Positions 1-4,827 of a stretch of DNA of 5,003 nucleotides are shown in pieces. The stretch spans positions 1 to 5,003 of the forward strand of contig JADGNM010000226.1 of the NCBI GenBank assembly GCA_017883485.1. The letters run 5' to 3'. The notes beneath the pieces were generated by a model. It saw only the letters and a list, made by a program, of their open reading frames with translations, did not search any database and was not told the origin of the DNA. Position 1 is the first letter of the stretch, and the number at the start of each line of letters is the position of its first letter. The position numbers were made by a program, and so were the translations under genes. The DNA is from Methanosarcina sp. GTDB lineage: Archaea > Halobacteriota > Methanosarcinia > Methanosarcinales > Methanosarcinaceae.

Positions 1-148
1 TCCTGTAAACGAGGTGCACCGTATTAAAAATATAGACAACGAAAGCCTCATTTTCATTGAGATCGCTCAGGGAGATTACCTTGGAGAAGATGACATTATA
101 AGACTTGAAGATAAATATGGGAGAGCTGAAAAGATTTGTATTAAATAG
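1..148 (+). CDS. Mannose-1-phosphate guanylyltransferase / mannose-6-phosphate isomerase, C-terminal end (partial)
   Basis: The frame starting at base 2 is open from the window edge to TAG at 146-148 and gives 48 residues. They contain EVHRIKN, then IEIAQGDYLGEDDIIRLED and YGR. This matches the end of the C-terminal cupin domain of type II phosphomannose isomerase / GDP-mannose pyrophosphorylase proteins, whose typical pattern is H-R-x-x-N, then G-x-Y-L-G-E-D-D-I-x-R-x-x-D-x-Y-G-R. The family makes mannose-1-phosphate and GDP-mannose in the cytoplasm for glycans and S-layer or exopolysaccharide sugars. The nucleotidyltransferase domain lies outside the window, so whether the protein is bifunctional or isomerase only cannot be decided. 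The end looks normal, with five residues after the YGR motif's AE. No link with the fatty-acyl genes downstream is apparent. Confidence 0.8.
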   Translation, partial: PVNEVHRIKNIDNESLIFIEIAQGDYLGEDDIIRLEDKYGRAEKICIK

Positions 149-207
149 GTTTGTATTTTGGAAAACAACCTTTATCGCAAACCCCATCTACGTTTCTCTG
201 ATTCTAA

Positions 208-234
208 GTTACATTTTCTGTAACCCGTGTTACA
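208..234. repeat. Three alternating complementary 6-mers (competing hairpins)
   Basis: GTTACA at 208-213, TGTAAC at 219-224 and GTTACA at 229-234 are arranged so that the middle element can pair with either neighbour, with loops of 5 and 4 bases. The set lies 60 bases after the stop of the mannose-phosphate gene. It could be a terminator-like structure, an operator or chance. There is a run of six T at 241-246 shortly after it, which would suit archaeal T-rich termination. Confidence 0.35.
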
Positions 235-348
235 CTTCTCTTTTTTAAAAGAAGGCAATAGTACCAGGTCGGATCTCTCAGGTTCTTCCTATTATTACCA
301 GAGCCATTTTTTAACTATCTCGGTGTTTTTGGTCGTCCTCTGTTAATT

Positions 349-489
349 GGTTGATGTTATTTCAAAAACACTTTTAATGCCATCTACATGCCTTTTTTCC
401 GCATTTTAGCGAGGTTATAATATATTTATTCGATGCATAGAAACGAACGCATTCGAAGCACTGAAAAATTAATCACGAAAACATCAACC
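349..489. repeat. 10-bp inverted repeat flanking 121 bp
   Basis: GGTTGATGTT at 349-358 and AACATCAACC at 480-489 are perfect reverse complements. The right arm lies at the point where the minus-strand transposase relic stops matching its family. Between the arms are 121 AT-rich bases with a TATA-like stretch and a small bulged stem, but no gene. No flanking target duplication is visible. A repeat of this size can occur by chance in AT-rich DNA of this length, so its status as a miniature element is only a possibility. Confidence 0.25.
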
Positions 490-507
490 GTATAAAGATG
501 GATGACC

Positions 508-886
508 AGCTTTTTCATAAAATTCCAAACCATCAGTGACAAAAAGAGGCATTGATTCAGAAAGACGTTTTACCGTTGATTTCACTAATTCGTCTGCAAC
601 ATACTGTTTTCTTGGACTTATCGCAAAAGCAACAATTAACCTGCAACCTGGTGCAAATGCTACCCACATCCACGGGCCATCATCTCCGTAATTTTCCATT
701 CTTGGGAAGATTTTTTTTGGACTATTACCCAAATTTCATCCATCTCTATCTTGGGTCATTCAGGTCTTTCATTAAATTCTCATTTACTTTATCGCAGCCT
801 TCTACTGCACGATCTAACCACCTGCGTACAGTAGCTGGAGTTATTCTCAATACATCAGCAATACCCTCTTCACTCATCCCTTTAAT
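508..886 (-). pseudogene. IS1-family transposase relic, truncated at both ends and frameshifted
   Basis: Read on the minus strand, this gives a helix-turn-helix segment (IKGMSEEGIADVLRI, TPATVRRWLDRA) at about 790-886. It is followed by EMDEIWVIVQ at about 720-750, then FPRMENYGDDGPWMWVAFAP and SPRKQYVADEL, ending in FVTDGLEFYEKA at 508. The order HTH, D-E-x-W, W-x-W-x-A, R-x-x-x-x-x-x-L, T-D-x-x-x-x-Y matches the DDE domain of IS1 transposases, which cut and join the ends of their element. The three parts are in three frames. One base is missing near 746-752. A second is missing in the A8 run (T8 on plus, 711-718), where nine A would restore the frame. The zinc-ribbon N-terminus and everything after EKA are gone. 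Minus-strand residues past 508 (GHPSLYG) look foreign. The right boundary is uncertain, between 884 and 905. No terminal repeats or target duplication are visible, so the element is dead. Confidence 0.75.
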
Positions 887-1787
887 GGACATTTTCAAAG
901 CTGAAAATAAAGTCATAATTATTACAGGAGCAGGAAGCGGTATTGGGAAAAAGACTGCAATCCTGTTTGCAAAAGAAGGAGCTAAAGTTATTGTCGCCGA
1001 TGTGAATGAAAAGGGCGGTAATGAAACAGTAGCTGAGATTAAGAAAAACGGCGAGGGATTTTTTGCTAAACTGGATGTAACCAACAGGGAACAATCAAAA
1101 CAGATGGTTAAAACTACTTTGGGAAAATATGGTAGAATTGACGTTTTAATAAATAATGCAGGTATTGTTCAGGACGCACCTCAATTCGGCTTCTGTCGCA
1201 CGGATCAAAACACCTAAATTTTATTTAATTAGTCATGTTTTTATAGGTGTGTGTTTATAATGATTAAACATTATCATTAAGTATTTTGAAGTCCTATAGG
1301 TAAAATATTTCCTTTGTATTTTTTGGACATCTGTATGCCCTCGTATTAAAAACAGAGGAACAGTGGGATAAAGTCATCAACGTCAATCTTAAAGGAGTTT
1401 CTAATTGCACCCAGGCAGTGATTGAAGTCATGGTCAATCAGGGAAATGGTGTAATTATCAATTCCTCTTCTATTGTAGGACTGAACGGCAATATCGGTCA
1501 GACCAACTATGCTGCAACCAAAGTCGGTCTGATTGGCATGACAAAGACGTTGGCAAAGGAACTCGGGAAAAAAGGATAAGGGTCAATGCAGTAGCCCCTG
1601 GATTTAGAATGACTCCCATGACCTCGAATGTGCCTGAAAAAATTCTTGAAATGATGAGAGAAAAAACTCTCCTGCGCAGGCTGGGTGAAACAAAGGATGT
1701 TGATATACATATTTGTATCTTGCTTCAGATGAGGCAAACTTTGTTAATGGAACAGTACTACGCGTGGATGGTGGATTAGTACTGTAA
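885..1787 (+). pseudogene. Short-chain dehydrogenase / 3-oxoacyl reductase (FabG-like), broken by an insertion and two frameshifts
   Basis: From ATG 885 the protein runs for 98 residues: TGAGSGIG at 14-21 (nucleotide-binding loop), VADVN at about 37-41, NNAG at 90-93. It is then cut after GIVQDA by a 161-bp insertion (1178-1338). The frame resumes as [19 protein letters not shown], with INSSSIVG (catalytic Ser) and YAATK (Tyr codon 1508-1510, Lys 1520-1522). One base is missing after GKKG (about 1576, GGATAAGGG for GGAATAAGG). A net second base is missing at about 1699-1712. The final frame reads ASDEANFVNGTVLRVDGGLVL and stops at 1785-1787. Repaired, it would be about 247 residues, a normal FabG length. 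The family reduces 3-oxoacyl-ACP or 3-oxoacyl-CoA to the 3-hydroxy form. Asp39 after the second strand is typical of NAD(H)-using members, an inference. ATG 885 has no Shine-Dalgarno sequence and sits on the transposase junction, so the native 5' end may be lost. Confidence 0.88.
1178..1338. mobile_element. 161-bp insertion in the fabG-like gene, possible mobile-element remnant
   Basis: Removing these bases joins GACGC to CCTCGTATTA and restores codons for [12 protein letters not shown] without loss, so the insertion is clean. Its limits can slide by about 2 bases because GC occurs at both ends (1176-1177 and 1337-1338). The left part contains GGCTTCTGTCGCAC (1188-1201), which resembles IS6-family terminal repeats (GGTTCTGTTGCA). 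That assignment is tentative. Inside are the inverted repeats ACACCTA/TAGGTGT (1210-1216, 1244-1250) and TAATGAT/ATCATTA (1258-1264, 1273-1279, which can also pair as ATAATG/CATTAT) and the palindrome CCTATAGG (1293-1300). There is no coding capacity. The ends are not clear inverted repeats of each other, so it may be a solo end or a miniature element. Confidence 0.6.
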
Positions 1788-1790
1788 AAA

Positions 1791-1856
1791 GATGAAAAAA
1801 TGATTAACATAGTTATTGTATGAGGTGAAAAAATGAATAACGTAGTTATTGTATCA
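1791..1856 (+). repeat. 33-bp tandem duplication of the thiolase translation start region
   Basis: Copy 1 (1791-1823) and copy 2 (1824-1856) are adjacent and match at 29 of 33 bases. Each holds a purine-rich stretch, an ATG (1800 and 1833) and the next seven codons. Copy 1 encodes MINIVIV and then TGA (1821-1823). Copy 2 encodes MNNVVIVSA and continues into the thiolase. The G-to-C difference in the eighth codon (TGA against TCA) turns copy 1 into a seven-codon leader. Its stop overlaps the better ribosome binding site of copy 2. Confidence 0.85.
1822..1828 (+). promoter_or_regulatory. Ribosome binding site of the thiolase gene
   Basis: GAGGTGA lies four bases before ATG 1833 and is a strong match to the 3' end of archaeal 16S rRNA. 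The equivalent site in the upstream duplicate reads AAGATGA and is weaker, which supports 1833 over 1800 as the working start. It overlaps the TGA of the seven-codon upstream ORF, so ribosomes ending there would be placed on it. Confidence 0.7.
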
Positions 1857-3011
1857 GCAACACGGACTGCAATCGGGAATTTCGGAGGAAGACTGAAGGA
1901 TTTCAGTCCTGCACAGCTTGGTTCTGTGGTATTGAAGGATGCCTTAAAACGGGCCAGTGTTGAAGCAAATGACGTTGATGAAGTCATCCTAGGAAATGTT
2001 CTTTCCGCCGGCCAAGGCCAGAATGTGGCACGACAGGCTGAAATTTTTGCGGGAATTCCAAACGAGATACCCGCCTTTAGTGTGAACAAGGTATGCGGAT
2101 CGGGTCTGAAATCAGTGGTGCTCGGGGCCCAGGCGATTATGCTCGGCGATGCGGATGTAATTCTCGCAGGCGGCGTAGAATCCATGTCGCAGGCTCCGTA
2201 TGCCCTGAAAAAAACCCGCTGGGGAGCACGGATAGGCAATCATGAAGTTGTTGATTTGATGATATATGATGGATTGTGGGATGTCTTCAACAATTTCCAT
2301 ATGGGAATGACTGCTGAGAACGTAGCCGAAGAATACGGCATTACTAGGCAAGCACAGGATGAATTCTCGGTAAAAAGTCAGAAAAAGGCAGAGGCAGCAA
2401 TCAAGGCAGGTAAGTTCAAGGATGAAATTGTCCCACTAGAAGTCCCCCAACCAAAAGGCGAGCCTGTACTCTTTGATACCGATGAATTCCCCCGGTTCAA
2501 CACGACAATAGAAATCCTCGCAAAACTAAAACCCGCTTTTAAAAAGGATGGAACAGTGACTGCAGGCAACGCGTCAGGGATTAATGATGGAGCCGCAGCA
2601 GTCCTTTTGATGTCCGAAGAAAAAGCAGAAGAAAAGGGCATTACGCCCATGGCCACAATTATAGGATATGGGATCCATGGAGTACCCCCGGAGATAATGT
2701 GCTGTGGGCCTATTGGAGCAATCAAAAGGACCGTAGAGCGTGTTGGCATAAGCATTAATGCACTTGACCTGATTGAACTCAATGAAGCCTTTGCATCACA
2801 GAGCATTGTAGCTAATCAAGAACTTGGGTTGAACCTTGACAAAGTAAATGTCAATGGTGGCGCTATAGCCCTTGGACATCCCATAGGAGCGAGTGGTACA
2901 CGTATCCTAGTGACACTCTTGCATGAATTGAGGAAGACAAAAGGTACCTATGGCCTTGCAGCCCTTTGTATTGGAGGGGGTCAGGGTATTGCCATGGTGG
3001 TAAAAAGGTGA
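1833..3011 (+). CDS. Acetyl-CoA acetyltransferase (thiolase)
   Basis: This 392-residue protein has the usual length of a biosynthetic thiolase. It joins two acetyl-CoA into acetoacetyl-CoA and CoA, or runs in reverse, in the cytoplasm. The visible motifs are the nucleophile Cys88 in [22 protein letters not shown] at about 113-123, [14 protein letters not shown] in the loop domain (156-169), [10 protein letters not shown] (247-256), NEAFA with Asn317, the active-site His349 in [14 protein letters not shown], and the second catalytic Cys379 in CIGGGQG. All expected catalytic residues are present and there is no frameshift. ATG 1833 is chosen because GAGGTGA precedes it by four bases. It lies between two broken 3-oxoacyl reductase genes, and its stop overlaps the ribosome binding site of the second, so it was once part of an operon making 3-hydroxyacyl-CoA. 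It resembles bacterial PhaA/AtoB thiolases rather than the archaeal thiolase paired with HMG-CoA synthase, as judged by its motifs. A degradative role cannot be excluded. Confidence 0.93.
   Translation: MNNVVIVSATRTAIGNFGGRLKDFSPAQLGSVVLKDALKRASVEANDVDEVILGNVLSAGQGQNVARQAEIFAGIPNEIPAFSVNKVCGSGLKSVVLGAQAIMLGDADVILAGGVESMSQAPYALKKTRWGARIGNHEVVDLMIYDGLWDVFNNFHMGMTAENVAEEYGITRQAQDEFSVKSQKKAEAAIKAGKFKDEIVPLEVPQPKGEPVLFDTDEFPRFNTTIEILAKLKPAFKKDGTVTAGNASGINDGAAAVLLMSEEKAEEKGITPMATIIGYGIHGVPPEIMCCGPIGAIKRTVERVGISINALDLIELNEAFASQSIVANQELGLNLDKVNVNGGAIALGHPIGASGTRILVTLLHELRKTKGTYGLAALCIGGGQGIAMVVKR
3006..3011 (+). promoter_or_regulatory. Ribosome binding site of the second fabG-like relic, overlapping the thiolase stop
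   Basis: AGGTGA at 3006-3011 contains the TGA stop of the thiolase and lies five bases before ATG 3017. It shows that the next gene was translated in step with the thiolase and that 3017 was its true start. Confidence 0.55.
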
Positions 3012-3016
3012 GTACT

Positions 3017-3166
3017 ATGAGAGAGAGCAAACTTGGAAGGTAAGGTCGCTTTAGTTACCGGGGGATCACGCGGAATTGGTTAAGCAATTGCTCTGCGGTT
3101 AGCAGAAGAAGACGGGAAAACATAACGGGCCAGGTTATAGACATGAATGGGGGATACTACATCTGA
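3017..3166 (+). pseudogene. Second FabG-like 3-oxoacyl reductase, only N- and C-terminal ends left
   Basis: ATG 3017 opens with MRESKL. One extra G near 3035 then shifts the frame, and the next frame reads EGKVALVTGGSRGIG, an in-frame TAA where Lys is usual, and AIALRLAEE (to about 3109). This is the start of a FabG Rossmann fold with the G-x-x-x-G-I-G loop. The sequence then jumps to ENITGQVIDMNGGYYI and TGA (3164-3166), which is the very end of FabG proteins. The roughly 600 bases that should encode the middle, including the Ser-Tyr-Lys catalytic set, are missing. The junction is at about 3108-3118. It differs in sequence from the upstream fabG-like gene, so the operon held two distinct reductases. 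It cannot make an active enzyme. Confidence 0.85.
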
Positions 3167-3216
3167 AAATAGCTATATTAGGGAGAACTGGTGACATTGG
3201 CGAGGGGATGGCCCTC
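3163..3216 (+). pseudogene. N-terminal fragment of an npdG-like F420H2:NADP oxidoreductase
   Basis: Eighteen codons starting at CTG 3163 read LKIAILGRTGDIGEGMAL, the first strand and dinucleotide-binding loop of the F420-dependent NADP oxidoreductase family (usual loop GGTGDIGEG; here Arg replaces the second Gly). The intact paralogue at 3696 has LKIAILGGTGNIGEG at the same place. The two are similar but clearly diverged at the DNA level, so this is not a recent copy of it. The fragment overlaps the TGA of the second fabG relic and continues in frame into a DUF2284 sequence after 3216. The rest of the gene is deleted. No good start codon is visible; CTG would be exceptional. Confidence 0.7.
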
Positions 3217-3623
3217 CACTTCTCTCCACATCACCCACCTCATGTTATGTCAATCGAAGAGTTCAGGAAGGTTATGGCGGAGTATTCAAGTGCACTTCTC
3301 CTTGTAGATGAACATGATACCTCAGAAGTGTCCGATATCCTTGAAGCCTGGTCTGGGATTCGGAAGGATTCATTTCATAAAATGCTCGAAATTGAGCTTG
3401 AAGCTTTCAGGGAAGGTTTTACCTTTCACATCTTCTAAGACCAGGTGCCTGCAACGAGTGCGAGGTCTGTAATCTTCAAAGCTGTATTAATCCGGAAATG
3501 AGACGTTTTGCACCCGAAGCTGTTGGGATAAACCTTATGAAAGTGATGGAAAACTCTGGATTGGCACTTGAGTTCTGCAAGCCGGAGAGAACCGTGTGCA
3601 TTGGAATTCTGCTGCTTGAATAA
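3217..3623 (+). pseudogene. DUF2284 (predicted metal-binding) protein, truncated and frameshifted
   Basis: The first part (3217 to about 3420) reads HHPPHVMSIEEFRKVMAEY, SSALLLVDEHD and EIELEAFREGFT, then stops at 3436-3438. A net loss of one base at about 3414-3440 separates it from the second part, HLLRPGACNECEVCNLQSC, APEAVGINLMKVMENSG and ERTVCIGILLLE, ending with TAA 3621-3623. This order matches DUF2284 proteins: a CPP-H/Y-V-x-S-x-E-E-F segment, a glycine-rich stretch, a C-x2-C-x2-C-x4-C cluster (Cys codons at 3450, 3459, 3468, 3483) and A-x-G-I-x-x-x-x-x-x-x-x-x-G. The family is thought to bind metal or an iron-sulfur cluster and its function is unknown. The N-terminus is replaced by the npdG fragment, and the Cys of CPPH reads His here. 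With the frameshift it is probably dead. Confidence 0.75.
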
Positions 3624-3634
3624 ATTGACGACAG

Positions 3635-3646
3635 AAATTATATTAA
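3635..3646 (+). promoter_or_regulatory. Possible archaeal TATA box for the npdG-like gene
   Basis: AAATTATATTAA lies about 50-60 bases before the TTG start at 3696, just after the DUF2284 relic ends. A start of transcription some 25 bases on would leave a leader of about 30 bases with the GGAGGT site. It would explain how the last gene could remain expressed after the operon decayed. The match is AT-rich and therefore weak. Confidence 0.3.
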
Positions 3647-3681
3647 CTCTCCGACATATTTTATGGGATATATAGCAAACT

Positions 3682-3687
3682 GGAGGT
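3682..3687 (+). promoter_or_regulatory. Ribosome binding site that sets the TTG start at 3696
   Basis: GGAGGT, a full-strength Shine-Dalgarno sequence, lies eight bases before TTG 3696. It falls inside the reading frame if ATG 3663 is used, and ATG 3663 has no such site before it. Confidence 0.65.
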
Positions 3688-3695
3688 CTTTTAAA

Positions 3696-4403
3696 TTGAA
3701 TCCTGAAAAGTTGAAAATTGCTATCCTAGGAGGAACCGGCAATATAGGAGAGGGCATAATTCTCAGGCTAGCCCTTCAAAATCTTATGCCTGAAGGTGTA
3801 AAGAATGAAATAATCATAGGGTCCAGATCCAGGGAAACTGCAGAAGAAGCCGCAAAACAAGCTTTATCAGAACTTGGAAATTATGGGTTCGATACGTCCA
3901 AAATAATTATCACAGGAAATACAAATCTTGAAGCCGCTCAGGCAGCCGAGATAATTATTCTCACAATCCGCTTTGACTATGTTTTGCCTCTGCTGGATGA
4001 AATCGGGGATGCTATTGAAAACAAGATTCTTATCACTCCTGTTGTTCCCATGGCAAAAGAAGGGAGTCTTTTTGTATATAAGCCTCCTTCAGAAGGTTCG
4101 GCTGCTCTTGCAATCCGAAAAAAAGTCCCGCAGTCCACTAAAGTCGTTGCAGCTTTTCACAATGTTCCGGCAGGAAAGCTTAAGGATGTTGTTAAATGTA
4201 AAGCCGTATACGACACAATCATATGCAGCGATGACGCCGAAGCAAAGAAATTCGTCATGGAACTCACGCGGAATATGGGTTGCCTTAAACCTCTGGATGG
4301 AGGTCCTCTAAACCAGGCAAACACTGTGGAATCACTTACACCACTACTGGTCAATCTGGCAAAACTCAATGGTCTTAAAGATCTTGGAATAAATTGTTCC
4401 TGA
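3696..4403 (+). CDS. F420H2:NADP oxidoreductase-like protein (NpdG family)
   Basis: From TTG 3696 the protein has 235 residues, close to the 210-230 usual for the family. The enzyme moves hydride between reduced coenzyme F420 and NADP in the cytoplasm and supplies NADPH for biosynthesis. Strand one and the dinucleotide loop are LKIAILGGTGNIGEG (6-20), with Asn where many members have Asp. GSRSRETAEEAA at 42-53 holds the Ser and Arg expected to meet the 2'-phosphate of NADP. Later motifs are AAEIIILTIRF, VVAAFHNVPAGKL, CSDDAEAKKFVMEL and the family ending LDGGPLNQANTVESLTPLL. No stops or frameshifts are seen. The ATG at 3663 would add 11 unlikely residues across the ribosome binding site. The gene follows 72 bases after the DUF2284 relic and may have its own promoter. 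Some family members are less strictly F420-linked, so the cofactor is inferred from family membership. Confidence 0.87.
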   Translation: MNPEKLKIAILGGTGNIGEGIILRLALQNLMPEGVKNEIIIGSRSRETAEEAAKQALSELGNYGFDTSKIIITGNTNLEAAQAAEIIILTIRFDYVLPLLDEIGDAIENKILITPVVPMAKEGSLFVYKPPSEGSAALAIRKKVPQSTKVVAAFHNVPAGKLKDVVKCKAVYDTIICSDDAEAKKFVMELTRNMGCLKPLDGGPLNQANTVESLTPLLVNLAKLNGLKDLGINCS

Positions 4404-4639
4404 TGTATCTGAAATCGGGGAAGTCCAGAAAATAATATTAAGATTACAATAGGATAACTAAAGGCTATCTTGCTGGGCATTTGAAGTTTACTCTGAGCGA
4501 CTTCTTTTTATATATAAGTAACATAATAATTATAGACACAAAAAGTTCGCTATATATAGAGATTTCGCTGTGTATGGAGTTATGACCATGCCCAAAGATA
4601 AATTGATCCTGGAAACTTAGAAATAGCTAATGAATAACT
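4404..4639. other. AT-rich spacer with a possible promoter and no clear gene
   Basis: No coding region is convincing here. TTTATATA at 4507-4514, inside the palindrome TTATATATAA (4508-4517), is a fair archaeal TATA box. Downstream are the palindrome CTATATATAG (4550-4559) and an 18-base-spaced imperfect repeat, TTCGCTATATAT (4546-4557) and TTCGCTGTGTAT (4564-4575). A 12-codon ORF follows (ATG 4582 to TAG 4618-4620, MTMPKDKLILET). It has no ribosome binding site I trust and may be chance. The T-rich run at 4505-4509 could also end transcription of the npdG-like gene. Confidence 0.35.
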
Positions 4640-4827
4640 TCATGTTTTTACTTTTGGAATTGCTTTGTAATTCCACTTCCCCAAATAATCATCAAATACA
4701 ATTTTCATGTTTTCCTTGAAGATCTCACTTACTTTTCTTGCCGTTTCAAAACTTTATCCTTGATAGTCGAGAACACTTTGAGTCCTTTGGATGTGGGGTG
4801 TTTTTGCATGTGCCCCGAAAAAGTATA
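4640..4827 (-). pseudogene. C-terminal relic of an unrecognised protein, frameshifted
   Basis: On the minus strand the frame upstream of 4737 reads YTFSGHMQKHPTSKG and LKVFSTIKDKVLKRQEK, then TAA. If one A is restored at about 4733-4736, it continues as VSEIFKENMKIVFDDY and LGKWNYKAIPKVKT, ending at TGA (4642-4640). The joined text is lysine-rich and protein-like over about 60 residues, which suggests a real but broken coding end. An in-frame TAA at 4830-4828 closes it on the upstream side, so the N-terminal part is missing. I do not recognise the family. The C-terminus of a transposase is a guess from the setting and the basic composition. Confidence 0.4.

Larger units (their letters stand above)
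149..507. other. Gene-free spacer with small inverted repeats
   Basis: About 360 bases with stops in all frames and no ORF I recognise. It holds an alternating hairpin set at 208-234, a bulged inverted repeat CTTCTCTTTT/AAAAGAAG at about 235-254 followed by no clear T-tract, a TATA-like stretch at 415-429 and a bulged stem TTCGATGC/GCATTCGAA at 429-457. A short minus-strand peptide RGRPKTPR (about 315-340) resembles basic segments in transposase C-termini, but it is too short to assign. The stretch probably contains eroded mobile-element DNA next to the transposase relic; that is an inference. Confidence 0.5.

Noticed and set aside
552..1217. A 221-codon plus-strand ORF joining about 110 residues to the fabG N-terminus
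   Set aside because: The first part is the antisense of the transposase relic and has no protein-like features of its own. Only the part from 885 is dehydrogenase.
1286..1295. TTGAAGTCCT shared between the 161-bp insertion and 4931-4940
   Set aside because: A single 10-base match is expected by chance in a 5-kb AT-rich window, and similarity does not extend beyond it.
1604..2806. Several long minus-strand ORFs opposite the fabG relic and the thiolase
   Set aside because: They are antisense shadows of the coding strand, with no motifs and no ribosome binding sites.
885..3623. The single-base frameshifts might be sequencing errors rather than real decay
   Set aside because: Some could be, but the 161-bp insertion, the internal fabG deletion and the npdG-DUF2284 join cannot be base-call errors, so decay is the better explanation overall.
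3973..4311. Plus-strand 112-codon ORF inside the npdG-like gene
   Set aside because: It lies in another frame of a well-supported gene and shows no recognisable motifs.
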